Origin: a virus
IMG/VR virus record: IMGVR_UViG_3300025655_000294
Coordinates: 1 to 23,754 of that record
Reading direction: 5' to 3' (one strand)
DNA length: 23,754 bases
The notes below the pieces were generated by a model. That model was not told where the DNA came from, made no database searches, and was given only the letters and a program-made list of their open reading frames with translations. Of this stretch, positions 1-9,385 are shown piece by piece. A program made the position numbers and the translations under genes. Each line of letters opens with the position of its first letter. Positions within the stretch are counted from its first letter, which is position 1.

Positions 1-1
1 A

Positions 2-181
2 GAGTTTGCTGAGATATATGCAGATGCTATTGAAGCTGTTGTTAATAAAGAGAAGCCTTTAACTTTAGCAGATATCAATGAAGGAATGGCTTTAAAAGCA
101 TTAAATATTGATACGTCAGGAATGAATACTGGTACAAATATTCCTGTGCTTGACTTAAAAACATTACAACCAGTTAACTAA
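2..181 (+). CDS. C-terminal end of an unidentified phage protein (partial)
   Basis: An open frame enters from the left edge and stops with TAA at 179-181, giving about 59 residues. The tail is mixed acidic and helical, then ends in a Gly/Asn/Thr-rich stretch and ...LKTLQPVN. The frame is clean and has the same A+T-rich codon use as the giant gene that follows 47 bases later on the same strand. It is therefore probably a virion or packaging gene in the same transcript, but that is inference from position. I do not recognise the family. Confidence 0.7.
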   Translation, partial: EFAEIYADAIEAVVNKEKPLTLADINEGMALKALNIDTSGMNTGTNIPVLDLKTLQPVN

Positions 182-187
182 TAAGTA

Positions 188-218
188 AAGAGCATGGCTC
201 TTGAATACACGAAAGTGT
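188..218 (+). other. Two small tandem RNA hairpins before the giant gene
   Basis: AAGAGC-ATG-GCTCTT (188-202) is a perfect 6-bp inverted repeat, and ACAC-GAAA-GTGT (207-218) is a 4-bp stem with a GNRA-type tetraloop. They fill the gap between the upstream stop and the ATG at 229. That start has no clear purine-rich ribosome-binding site. The hairpins might bring a distant site near the start or act as a processing site. Neither has a T tract, so a terminator is unlikely. Function unknown. Confidence 0.4.
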
Positions 219-228
219 AACTAAAAAT

Positions 229-3200
229 ATGGCAGAAGAAATAAAATACATACCTATAAGTGATGAGAAAGTATCTTCATTATTATCAGAAGCATCTTCC
301 GCCGCAGCTCAATCCGCTTCTTTATCCCAACAACTAGCTCAAAGACCTGTAACATCTGAGCCTGCAAGAACTCCTAAAAATATAGCTTATGTAAGATTAG
401 GTGATGATGCTGATAGCCCTATGGTTCGGATAGATGCTGATGCGCCCCCAGAAGAAATACAAGAACTTTTAAAAAATCCAGAACTAGAGAAAAAATTATT
501 TGAACAAGGTTACATTTATAAATATGGTGTAGGCGCCGAGCGATACAACAGACCCGATGACTTAAACGATACTGCCTTTATGAAAGGTTTGAAGGGGGGT
601 TGGACTGGACTTAAAACAATTGGAGCGGGGGCACTGGGAACCGTATTCGATTTACTAGGGGCAGAAGATTTAGAGAAAGCAACAAATGATGCTATCCAAA
701 GATACCAGTTAGAAGGTCAAGCTAAACAATATATTAGAACAGATGATGGAGAAATAATTCCCTTTAGCACTTCTGTTGAAGAAATATTTAATTCAGAGGC
801 TAGAACAAAAGACTTTTTAAAGTGGTTAAGTTTTAATGTGGGGCAAGGTCTTGTCACCACCATTCCTATTTTCGCGGCAAGCTTAGTCAATCCTGTTATT
901 GGTGTGGGAGCGGCTTATGGTATGGGTGTAGGTGATTCGCGAATTGCTCAGCTGGAAGCGACTGATTTTGAAAAAGCTAATGCAGGACTTTCTTTAGCCG
1001 CAGGTATTCCATATGCAGCTGCTGAAAGATTTTTCGGTGCGGGTATGCGCTTGGCGGATTTATTAAATCCTGCTAAAGAAGGAGCTAAAGAAGCTTTTGA
1101 AAAAGTATTAAAAGAAAGCACCGCTAAAACTATTGCCAAGGCTACAGGTAAAAGTATGTTAGGTGAGGCAGTGGCGGAAGGAAGTCAAACTGTTATCACT
1201 GAAACTGTAGGTGAGATAGAGGGACTTGCGGACAAAAATCAAAGCATTACGGCAGGTCTTGCTGACTTATATACAGATAAAAATTTCTATAAGAAGATAG
1301 GTGAAGCGGCAGCGGCTGGTGCTGCAGGTGGTGGACCTTTTGGTATCGCGGGTGGTGTTGCTCAAAGAATTAATATTAATGAAGCAGGTAAAGTTGATTT
1401 AAAAGATTCGAAAGAATATACTGACCAAAGACCCACAGACGAAAACAATAAAGATTTAATAGATAAACTTGGGGAAGATTTTAAAACTAAAAAGTACACT
1501 GTTACAGGTGTAGGTGAATCTATAGGTCTAGACGGCAATCCTATACTAGATGAAAACGAAAATCCTATTAGCCCCACTTTCCAAGTCACAGGTATTTATG
1601 ATGACAAAGGAAAAAGAAAAGTTATTTTAAAAGATACCACACCAGGAGCCGCTCGCACATATTTACATTACGATGCTTCTATCTTAGATTCTTTAAACCC
1701 AATAGAAGATGTAAAGACCGACAAGCCAGACACTCCTGTGTTACAAGTGGGTGAAATATATACAGATAATAAAGGTAATAGATTTGAAGTATTAGAAATA
1801 TTAGATCCTAATCCTAAATTAGGAATTACAAATAAGTCTATCAGGTTTAAAGAGCTAGATAATCCCGACAGAGAAGTAGGCACTTTAAAATATGACAGTT
1901 GGGTAAACAATGTAAAGACAGGATCTTTCCAACGCACCAGTGAAAAACCAGTATTCGACAAGCCAGGTGATTATGATAAAGTTAATGTAAAACCTGCCAC
2001 AGCTAAACAAAAAGAAAAAGCAAAAAGTATTTTAAAGTCTAGAGGATACACAGATGATGCGATCGACCGTATAGACTCCGCAGGAAATCGCGCTTTACTG
2101 CTTGAAGCCAATAGTGAAGATGCACAAAACTATATATCACCAGAAGAAACTGAAAGACTTGGTCAGCTGGGATACTTGGAAGAGATGGCTAATGGTTTTA
2201 CTGTAGAAGTTCCTCGCGGTGGTAAGCGTTCTATATACACTGCCCAAAAAATAAATGAGATTTTAAACAACACTTCCATCAACAAGAAAACAGGTAAGAG
2301 TGTTGGTCGAGAAATACTGGAAGATATTTTAGAGAACAATGTAGAAAACACTACTACTCCCGTAGGTAAAGAAGTGGTCGGTAGAACGCCCGCCGTGCCC
2401 CCTCTGAGCGAACAGGAAATTGTTAATCAATCAGATGAAAAGATAGCAAAGCAGTTATCTAAAATTGGTGACCAGTTACGAGACCCTAAAACATCTGAAA
2501 GTAAAAGACAAGAAATACTTAACTATAGAAATATTTTAGATGTCGCTTCTACTACAGAAATGTATCGCCCTGCAATAGATAGAAGATATGAAATGGAAAG
2601 CTTAGCTACTCGGATTGGATTTGGGGGCACACCTGCCGCAATTATAGGATATCAAAAAGCAATTGAAGGCTTACGTAAAAGAGTAGGCATTACAGAAGAA
2701 GATCGTGCTGAACAAATAAAACAATTCCAAGACAGAATAGATTCCGCCGAAGAAGACTTAAGAAGATTTAATATTATTTATTCTTCTTTTGGTTATCCAC
2801 CATTAACTAGAGAACAATTAAATAGTATAAAACACAATTCATTTCCTAAAAGAAATGAGATACGCCAAATGTATCAGGGTAAACCTGAAGGTAATCTAAC
2901 CCAAGTCAGAGAAGTTTGGGAAGCAACAGATGATCCTAAAGTTATTAAAATTAAAGAAACTCAAAGAATCATAAATGCTAATAAAATTAATGCAAGACTT
3001 AACCAAACTTTCTTAGGTACTATTAGTAATACTTTTTGGAATATGGATGGCGGCTACCCAGGGAACAAACCATCAGCCAATGCAGACTTAGCTGTAGTAT
3101 ATATGATGCCTAAAAGTTTTACTAAGTTGGCTTTAAAAGAACCTGACTTAACTATGGCAAGACAATTACAAAGACAGATTGCTTATGCTAGAGAAGGCAC

Positions 3201-6200
3201 TAACGGCATTACTCCACCTTATTTAGAACTAACAGTAGAGCAAGATGAAAATAATAATTACACTGTAATTGTTAACGGACATGAAGGTAGAGGCAGAGCT
3301 AATTGGGCAAACAGTTTAAATCCTAATAAACCAATACCTGTTTTAATAAAGGTCAATCAAAAAGGAAAGAGATATAAAAATCTAACATTAGCTAAAGGCG
3401 ATAGCTATAAAGAAGTCAGAGACAGAGTATTTAGAAATCCTAAAACTATATATCAAAACGAAGCTTTAACTAAAATAGATTCTTTACCTGAAGGTCAACA
3501 AGTTGAATACAATCCTAAAGCTTATACTTCCAAAGAAGTTCCAATTGTAGGATTTATCCACGATACTGATAATAAATTTGGTCCTATCTTTAAAGATGAT
3601 TATGAGTATAATCCTTTTGCTATAGATATCCAAATGTCTCAACTTGCCCCAAGATACACCCCAGAATTTACAAAGAATATGCCAAGAGTCTACACCATGG
3701 TAAGAAATGAATTAGACAGATTAGGGTTGACTTATGTAAACTTAAGTATTGTTAACAGGTGGTTAGATGGCGCTAAAGCAAAAGGTAAATTTATATTTCA
3801 CAGTGACTTAATTACAAATGCTTTAAACTGGACTAAGCCTCAATTAATATCAATATTAAATAGTCCTAAAGGTGAGTATGGTGGAGTTGTTACTACAGCG
3901 GATTCACAACTAATGACTTTAAGACATGAAGCGATGCATGCTATGTTTAGTAGTGGATTCTTCACAGACCAAGAAATGAAAATATTAAAAGATTATTCTA
4001 GAAGAGTTTGGATAGATAAATATAATATACGAAATGTTTATTCAGGCAAGCCAGATGCGTCAGAAGAATTATACATTGAAGAAGGTGTAGCATTTGCTTT
4101 TGCGGATTTTTTAGCTAATAAGTCTGACGTAAAAGGAGTATTAGCGCAGGCTTTTCAGAGATTAAAAGCTTATTTAATGGCTTTAGGAAACGCATTACGT
4201 GGTTTAGGATTTACCACTGCTGAAGATATATTCAATGATATAGATGCAGGTATGTTTAAACAAAGAGTAGAAGAATATAAAAGACTCGAACGAAATAATA
4301 TTATAATGAATAACAGCATTCTCGCTAAACAATATGGCAAAGCTACGTTTGATACTCAAATTGTAAATGCTTTTGGTTCTTTATCCGATGCTCCCATCAC
4401 TCAACCAAACTATAAAAACAGTTTAGAATATATTGAAGAACCATCATCTCCAGATTTAGATGCGTATATACCAGGAACGCGCCAAACTCTACGAAAAGAA
4501 ATGCGTGAAATGTCTAACGATATTAAAGCACAAGAAAGAGAAGAAGCTCGTGGTCAGATTAGTGAAAAAGGTTTGGGAACTCTTAGTAGAGTATTCTCAC
4601 ATGCTAGAATATGGGCTAAGAAATATCCAATCTTTGAAAAATTATATACAGCTGTGAATTTTAGAGATCAAAAAACTAGAGAGTTGCAAAGTAAATTTGT
4701 AGACATTCTGGGTAAAAGTTATTTAAAAGTAATTCGCAATCCCCAAGCAACTGCTTTATTAAACAAAGCATTTGAAATATCTCAACAGGTACCAGGTAGA
4801 TATAGAGGAGATGAGAATAATAGAATAATTTTTAGAGCTGATAGAGATGGGGATGGAGCCAACAGTAAAGTTAAAGCAGGGGATATTGTTATTCTGGAAG
4901 GTGATCTAGCAGATGCATATGAAAATGCTCAAGAAGGTATTCAGTATATGCACAAAGAAATTGTTAGAGGTTTACTAGCTAATGATGCTTCTACTGAATT
5001 ATTAAATGATGCTATTGCTTTAGCTATTCAATATGAAGCTTTGAATTTAACTGATAAAACTTTTATTAATGGAACTAAAGCTATTACAGAATTAACAGAA
5101 GCTGATTTTGAAAATTTAAATTACACAGATATCAATCAAATAACTACAGCTATTGCTAACTTACAAGAAACCATACAAGACAACCCAGAATTTTTAATTA
5201 ACCGCGGTATTACAACTGAAGAAGGAAAAGTCTTGGTTAGTAAAATTGCCCAAGTGTTGGGGGCACGGGATTCGGGTGGTACCGTTGGGACTGGCATGCT
5301 TGCTTTGAGCAGTGAATTAAAAAAGTACAATGATTTTACTTTAACAGATTATGTACCTCTCCAAAGATTTGGTAACTATTTTATTGTAGTAAAAGATAAA
5401 GATAATAATACAGTTGATTACAGATTATTTGAAAGAGGATATTTTGGTGGAAGATTATCCAATGAAGAAAGTGAAGTTCGCGCAGAGTTAGAAGCAAAGT
5501 ATGGAAACAACACAGACTATACAATATCAGAAACGCGCGAAGTTAGTATTCAACAATTAAGAGATAGAGTTCAAGCTGATTTTGCTAGCATAGATTCCGC
5601 CGCTAGTTTTATATCTGATACCAATAAAGAATTATATAATCAGATAAGAAAAGAAATAGAGACTGTGTTAAACAAAGGTACTGATTTAACAAAAGGACAG
5701 GTGTTGGGTTTCAGTGCTTTCATTAAACCACGTAAAAAAGAAGGGGGTATTCCAGGATATAGTACTGATTTCGCTAGAGCTATTACTCAGTATGGTTTAG
5801 CTAGCAGCAACTTCGCTGCAGGTAATAGGTTCAATCACACTATTGGCAAGGCTTGGAGAAACACACAAGATGAGAAACAAAATCCAGATAAGAATTTAAG
5901 AGAAGCCTCTAATGAGTGGTATCAATATGTGTTAGATCCTAAACAAGAACTAGCTAGTATCAGAAGATTAGGATTCTGGTATTATCTTGGTGGTAATATA
6001 TCTTCAGCATTCTTACAGTTGATGAGTATTGTACAATTTAGTGGACCAATCTTAAGCACAATCTCTGGCAAAAGACAATCCGCCGCTATTGAATTATCCA
6101 AAGCATTTAAAGACGTAATGAAGATGTTACAATTTAATGGTAGAAGATATCAAGATGTGTATATAGATTTTAATAAACTTCCAGAAGATGTACGTGAAGA

Positions 6201-7614
6201 CGCGATGGCTGATGTGTTTAACGGTACTATCAAGCAAGGTATGGCTATGCATGAAGCTGGTATGCCACAGGGTGGAGGTATTGTTGGAAGAAATGAAAGA
6301 GTAAAAAGAAACATAAGAACATTTGAGAACACAGTTATTGGTGGTGTGTTTAATACTTTTGAAACTATCGCGCGTTTGACTGCTTATATTGCTACACATA
6401 GAATGATGCAACAAACAGATGCTATGGAAAATGCTACTAAGTTTTTTAAAACAGATGCTGATTTCCAAGCTAATATGGATAGAAATAATGGAGTAGCTAC
6501 ACCTAGAATGGTAGCCCAACAAATGCTAGAGGAAACTTTTGGTGTATATGGTAAATTAAATAGACCTAAATATATGAGAGGTTGGGGTTCTGTGTTCTTC
6601 CTATTCCAGACTTACATCAGTCAGATGTATAGTTTAATGTTTAGAATGTTTAAAGACCGAGGTCCTGCAGGTAAAAAGGCGTTGGCTAAAATGATGTTAA
6701 TGATTGCACTTACTGGTGGACTATTAGGATTACCTGGTATGGATGAGGTAGCATGGTTAAGAGATTTAATAAGAAAGCAAGTAACAGGTATTGATAAAGA
6801 TACGAGAGCCGAGTTAAGAAATATGTTAGTCGAAGTATCTAATCCTAAAGTAGCAGAATTTTTTGAGAATGGTATATTCAATGCATTAGCTAATGTAGAT
6901 GTTCAAAGAAGATTATCTTTTGGTAATGTCCCAGGTTCAGCACAGATGCGTGCAATTCTAGGAATGATGGGTATAAATACGGGAGCAAGAGCTGAAGAAT
7001 TTTTAGGGGCACCAGGTGCTATCTTATTCCAAAATGCTAGAAACTTCTTTGGGGCTTATAATAGAACTGGAGACTTTCCTATTCAAGAATTTTTATATGC
7101 AGTAACTCCTACATTTATTACTAACTTAATTAAAGCAGGGGATGTCGCATTAGATGGTAGAGTCGAATCAAGATACGGAACAGTATTAACAGATGACGCA
7201 GGTTTATATGATGCGTTCCTACAAGGCATAGGTTTTACTCCAACCAAAGTATCTAAAGAACGTGAGCTATTAAGATTAGAAAAATTAAATGTTGGTAGAA
7301 ATTCTTTAATTCAAAGTAGAATGAATGTTAAAGTAACTGCCGCATACAAAAAAATATATAGTGGAATGATGCAAGAAGATTTTAATTTACAACTGGAAGG
7401 TCAAGAAGATTTAAGAGAGATACTTCAAATGTTATTTGCTCACAATTCTAAACAAGACTTGGCAGGTCAATTAAATATTGACGTACCAAGACTTGCTAGT
7501 GAAGCCCTAAAAGATTTAATAAAAGAATACAGGCTTCTAAAACAGGGATCTAAAGTCATACCTCTAAATGTTAAGAATGCAAAAGACTTAGGGGTAATGT
7601 ACGATATACCCTAG
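229..7614 (+). CDS. Giant virion-associated polyvalent protein with metallopeptidase motif
   Basis: This 2461-residue protein has the build of large phage polyvalent, probably DNA-ejection, proteins. Residues about 115-275 form a Gly/Ala-rich amphipathic region with hydrophobic stretches near 205-230. Around residues 1000-1030 the motif GHEGRGRA (H1018, E1019, R1021), followed by IPVLI, resembles the ParB-like segments of phage polyvalent proteins. Residues 1233-1237 read HEAMH, an HExxH zinc-peptidase motif, and E1284/E1285 in a following helix could be the third ligand, as in gluzincins. The C-terminal part has hydrophobic segments near 1915-1945, 2119-2140 and 2151-2170, the last ending LLGLPGMDEV as in LPD38-type domains. 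Seen: the motifs and the length. Known of the family: such proteins travel in the capsid and help DNA entry. Inferred: this role here. The start lacks a good ribosome-binding site. The stop shares CTAG with the opposing gene. Confidence 0.85.
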   Translation: MAEEIKYIPISDEKVSSLLSEASSAAAQSASLSQQLAQRPVTSEPARTPKNIAYVRLGDDADSPMVRIDADAPPEEIQELLKNPELEKKLFEQGYIYKYGVGAERYNRPDDLNDTAFMKGLKGGWTGLKTIGAGALGTVFDLLGAEDLEKATNDAIQRYQLEGQAKQYIRTDDGEIIPFSTSVEEIFNSEARTKDFLKWLSFNVGQGLVTTIPIFAASLVNPVIGVGAAYGMGVGDSRIAQLEATDFEKANAGLSLAAGIPYAAAERFFGAGMRLADLLNPAKEGAKEAFEKVLKESTAKTIAKATGKSMLGEAVAEGSQTVITETVGEIEGLADKNQSITAGLADLYTDKNFYKKIGEAAAAGAAGGGPFGIAGGVAQRININEAGKVDLKDSKEYTDQRPTDENNKDLIDKLGEDFKTKKYTVTGVGESIGLDGNPILDENENPISPTFQVTGIYDDKGKRKVILKDTTPGAARTYLHYDASILDSLNPIEDVKTDKPDTPVLQVGEIYTDNKGNRFEVLEILDPNPKLGITNKSIRFKELDNPDREVGTLKYDSWVNNVKTGSFQRTSEKPVFDKPGDYDKVNVKPATAKQKEKAKSILKSRGYTDDAIDRIDSAGNRALLLEANSEDAQNYISPEETERLGQLGYLEEMANGFTVEVPRGGKRSIYTAQKINEILNNTSINKKTGKSVGREILEDILENNVENTTTPVGKEVVGRTPAVPPLSEQEIVNQSDEKIAKQLSKIGDQLRDPKTSESKRQEILNYRNILDVASTTEMYRPAIDRRYEMESLATRIGFGGTPAAIIGYQKAIEGLRKRVGITEEDRAEQIKQFQDRIDSAEEDLRRFNIIYSSFGYPPLTREQLNSIKHNSFPKRNEIRQMYQGKPEGNLTQVREVWEATDDPKVIKIKETQRIINANKINARLNQTFLGTISNTFWNMDGGYPGNKPSANADLAVVYMMPKSFTKLALKEPDLTMARQLQRQIAYAREGTNGITPPYLELTVEQDENNNYTVIVNGHEGRGRANWANSLNPNKPIPVLIKVNQKGKRYKNLTLAKGDSYKEVRDRVFRNPKTIYQNEALTKIDSLPEGQQVEYNPKAYTSKEVPIVGFIHDTDNKFGPIFKDDYEYNPFAIDIQMSQLAPRYTPEFTKNMPRVYTMVRNELDRLGLTYVNLSIVNRWLDGAKAKGKFIFHSDLITNALNWTKPQLISILNSPKGEYGGVVTTADSQLMTLRHEAMHAMFSSGFFTDQEMKILKDYSRRVWIDKYNIRNVYSGKPDASEELYIEEGVAFAFADFLANKSDVKGVLAQAFQRLKAYLMALGNALRGLGFTTAEDIFNDIDAGMFKQRVEEYKRLERNNIIMNNSILAKQYGKATFDTQIVNAFGSLSDAPITQPNYKNSLEYIEEPSSPDLDAYIPGTRQTLRKEMREMSNDIKAQEREEARGQISEKGLGTLSRVFSHARIWAKKYPIFEKLYTAVNFRDQKTRELQSKFVDILGKSYLKVIRNPQATALLNKAFEISQQVPGRYRGDENNRIIFRADRDGDGANSKVKAGDIVILEGDLADAYENAQEGIQYMHKEIVRGLLANDASTELLNDAIALAIQYEALNLTDKTFINGTKAITELTEADFENLNYTDINQITTAIANLQETIQDNPEFLINRGITTEEGKVLVSKIAQVLGARDSGGTVGTGMLALSSELKKYNDFTLTDYVPLQRFGNYFIVVKDKDNNTVDYRLFERGYFGGRLSNEESEVRAELEAKYGNNTDYTISETREVSIQQLRDRVQADFASIDSAASFISDTNKELYNQIRKEIETVLNKGTDLTKGQVLGFSAFIKPRKKEGGIPGYSTDFARAITQYGLASSNFAAGNRFNHTIGKAWRNTQDEKQNPDKNLREASNEWYQYVLDPKQELASIRRLGFWYYLGGNISSAFLQLMSIVQFSGPILSTISGKRQSAAIELSKAFKDVMKMLQFNGRRYQDVYIDFNKLPEDVREDAMADVFNGTIKQGMAMHEAGMPQGGGIVGRNERVKRNIRTFENTVIGGVFNTFETIARLTAYIATHRMMQQTDAMENATKFFKTDADFQANMDRNNGVATPRMVAQQMLEETFGVYGKLNRPKYMRGWGSVFFLFQTYISQMYSLMFRMFKDRGPAGKKALAKMMLMIALTGGLLGLPGMDEVAWLRDLIRKQVTGIDKDTRAELRNMLVEVSNPKVAEFFENGIFNALANVDVQRRLSFGNVPGSAQMRAILGMMGINTGARAEEFLGAPGAILFQNARNFFGAYNRTGDFPIQEFLYAVTPTFITNLIKAGDVALDGRVESRYGTVLTDDAGLYDAFLQGIGFTPTKVSKERELLRLEKLNVGRNSLIQSRMNVKVTAAYKKIYSGMMQEDFNLQLEGQEDLREILQMLFAHNSKQDLAGQLNIDVPRLASEALKDLIKEYRLLKQGSKVIPLNVKNAKDLGVMYDIP

Positions 7615-8849
7615 CACATCCAAGAAACCCAATCTTTAGATTTCGCGCCAGTCGGTTCATCGACTACTACAGGTACTTGAAAAGTGACACCGTATTCTGG
7701 GTGAGTAAACCATAAAGCTTGTTGCGGTCTTTCAGATGTGAATCTATTTGAGTAGGCGTATTCATCATAACCCTTTGTAGAGCCATTAACGATACAACCT
7801 TTTAAAGATATGTATTGATGGTAGTGACCCATGATTACATAATCAATTGTTTTGTTTTGGTTGTGGTATTCCTGTTTAATCTTCTGAACACCACGTGCAA
7901 TCGGTCCAAGCATTCCCACAATTCCCGTGCCCCCTGCCACTCCGAGGCGATCACCATGGGTTAGTAAGTAATTAACACCGTATATCTTGTATACTGTATC
8001 AAAACCTGTCGGTATTTGGAACTGGATTCGCTTGTCATTTTTAAAATGTCTAGCTAGTAGGTTGTATAGCATCCAATCGTAGTTAGTTTTCGCGGCTTGC
8101 TTGTGGCGATATTGTTTATAGGTACGTGAGTGATTGCCAAATGTACAAGGTACAAATACTTTACCAAAAGTATTAGCAAATCTTTCCAACGCCCATGTAA
8201 AATTATCTAGTAAATCTAGTACATGCTCAATATTAGAGCCATCATTACTCTCAGCTAGTTCATCATGGATATCACCCGAAATCATATCACCGCCTAACGC
8301 ACAAACAATCCCAGGATATTTAGGATTAACCATATGGTTAGTGCATAGGTCTATGGTAGTATCAATAACATTCTTGAATCTTCTTAACGCAATCGTTCTA
8401 TCATATTCATTAATCCCATTGACCGCTTCTTTATAGACGACCTCGCCCCAGTGAAAGTCCGATAAGAATATCGTAGGCACACCAGGTGCCCCCTTGGCAG
8501 GCGTAGTTTTTGTCAACCACTTAGGTGGTTTGACTACATGATTCTCAGCTTTAATTAAACTGTTCTTTAATTTTTGATGGGATAGATTCTCTTTAGCGAG
8601 TACATCTACCTGTCTTTTTAGATCACGGATTTCCGCGTCGTGTGCATACTGCTGTTCAATCAGCGCCGCCTCAGCGTCGGGGGGCACGGTTGTGGGTTTA
8701 ACACCTTGCAGTTGTGCTTGTTCAATTCTCTCGATAAGAGTAGTCCGCGGGATTCCTAGTTCTCTAGAAGCCGCCGCTTTGTTTCCTTTGTTTCGGATGA
8801 CCGAATTAAGGGCATCAATAAGGATACTTTTTGCTGTAGTTTTTGCCAT
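7611..8849 (-). CDS. Fis-type HTH plus calcineurin-like metallophosphoesterase
   Basis: The protein has 412 residues when started at ATG 8849, which has AGGAGAT six bases upstream. A longer open frame to 8972 runs through the promoter and is rejected. Residues about 5-45 look like a Fis/HTH_8 helix-turn-helix (KAAASRELGIPRTTLIERI). A coiled-coil-like linker spans about 55-105. The phosphoesterase domain then shows D131-x-H133, GGD (D188), GNH (N239-H240), H298 in THGD, and GHxH (H342, H344). These are the full two-metal ligand set of the calcineurin-like superfamily, so the enzyme should be active on a phosphoester. The substrate, whether nucleic acid, nucleotide or protein, cannot be read from the sequence. 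The DNA-binding start suggests action on DNA or a regulatory role. It has its own strong promoter and lies alone between two plus-strand blocks. Confidence 0.88.
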   Translation of the reverse strand: MAKTTAKSILIDALNSVIRNKGNKAAASRELGIPRTTLIERIEQAQLQGVKPTTVPPDAEAALIEQQYAHDAEIRDLKRQVDVLAKENLSHQKLKNSLIKAENHVVKPPKWLTKTTPAKGAPGVPTIFLSDFHWGEVVYKEAVNGINEYDRTIALRRFKNVIDTTIDLCTNHMVNPKYPGIVCALGGDMISGDIHDELAESNDGSNIEHVLDLLDNFTWALERFANTFGKVFVPCTFGNHSRTYKQYRHKQAAKTNYDWMLYNLLARHFKNDKRIQFQIPTGFDTVYKIYGVNYLLTHGDRLGVAGGTGIVGMLGPIARGVQKIKQEYHNQNKTIDYVIMGHYHQYISLKGCIVNGSTKGYDEYAYSNRFTSERPQQALWFTHPEYGVTFQVPVVVDEPTGAKSKDWVSWMC

Positions 8850-8871
8850 AATTATCTCCTGTAGTGCGCGA

Positions 8872-8900
8872 ATAATACCACGTTTTTTAACCCTTGTCAA
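8872..8900 (-). promoter_or_regulatory. Sigma-70 promoter for the metallophosphoesterase
   Basis: On the minus strand TTGACA (8895-8900) is separated by 17 bases from TATTAT (8872-8877). The -35 box is consensus and the spacer ideal. The predicted start near 8865 leaves a short leader holding the AGGAGAT site before ATG 8849. The -35 overlaps the -35 of the opposite promoter. Confidence 0.75.
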
Positions 8901-8922
8901 GCAAATAATCATATGGTATAAT
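8894..8922 (+). promoter_or_regulatory. Sigma-70 promoter for the late/lysis cassette
   Basis: TTGTCA (8894-8899), a 17-base spacer and a consensus TATAAT (8917-8922) point right. The expected transcription start falls at about 8928-8930, on the ATG of the next small ORF. It probably drives the whole plus-strand cassette to the hairpin at 11989. Confidence 0.7.
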
Positions 8923-8928
8923 TTTCTA

Positions 8929-9042
8929 ATGAAGTTAACGGATACCATAGTAATCACAGCACCCGTAGTCAAAATAGGCGGAGATGCTGTTAAAGTAGAA
9001 GAGGCTGACTCCTCTTCGGATTCCCAACAACAAAACCCTTAA
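8929..9042 (+). CDS. Small hypothetical protein, possibly leaderless
   Basis: This is a 37-residue ORF starting MKLTDTIVI and ending in an acidic Ser/Asp/Gln-rich tail. Its ATG lies six bases after a consensus TATAAT, so the message would have almost no leader and no Shine-Dalgarno site. It ends 10 bases before the next gene, whose ribosome site AAGGAG overlaps the end of this frame. It may be a real leaderless gene or simply open sequence in the leader of the cassette. No family recognised. Confidence 0.45.
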   Translation: MKLTDTIVITAPVVKIGGDAVKVEEADSSSDSQQQNP

Positions 9043-9052
9043 GGAGTAATCA

Positions 9053-9385
9053 ATGAAAAAAGGAAGAATACAACCAGGTAAAAATACACCTGTAAAAACT
9101 AAGTCAAGTTCTAGCTCATCTAGTAAAAAGTCGTCTTACACTGCAAAGAATCCTAGAACTAGACAGTCAATGACAACTAATAAAAAATCCACAGCAAACG
9201 CTGGGGATAATGTTAGTAAATCTAAACCAACAGCCAACGGATCTGCTGGCAAAAACTACAATGTCGGAGTATCTAAAGGCGGCGTTTCTTTTGGTGAAGC
9301 ATTTAAACATTTTAGAAATCAAGGTGCTAAAGAATTTACTTGGAACGGTAAAAAATATCACACAAAAACTAAAGAAGAAATGTAA
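9053..9385 (+). CDS. Small basic phage protein, Ser/Lys-rich with conserved C-terminus
   Basis: The protein has 110 residues and its start has AAGGAG six bases upstream. The first about 70 residues are Lys/Ser/Thr/Asn-rich and probably disordered. Residues about 76-106 form a compact segment, SFGEAFKHFRNQGAKEFTW followed by NGKKYHTK, of a type I recall from many phage structural proteins, where an amphipathic helix is followed by a W-x-G-K-x-Y strand. No enzyme motif is present. The position, with other small basic proteins before holin and lysozyme, suggests a late gene, perhaps a minor virion component. The stop TAA overlaps the next ATG (TAATG). Confidence 0.75.
   Translation: MKKGRIQPGKNTPVKTKSSSSSSSKKSSYTAKNPRTRQSMTTNKKSTANAGDNVSKSKPTANGSAGKNYNVGVSKGGVSFGEAFKHFRNQGAKEFTWNGKKYHTKTKEEM

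Noticed and set aside
188-218. Terminator between the first two genes
   Set aside because: The hairpins are short and have no following T tract.
6127-6522. 131-codon minus-strand open frame inside the giant gene
   Set aside because: Ser/Ile/His-rich product typical of the antisense of A+T-rich coding sequence.
8692-8928. Plus-strand frame leading into the 37-residue ORF
   Set aside because: Antisense to the phosphoesterase; only the part after ATG 8929 follows the promoter.
8850-8972. 41-residue N-terminal extension of the metallophosphoesterase
   Set aside because: It would be translated across its own promoter; ATG 8849 has a good AGGAGAT site.
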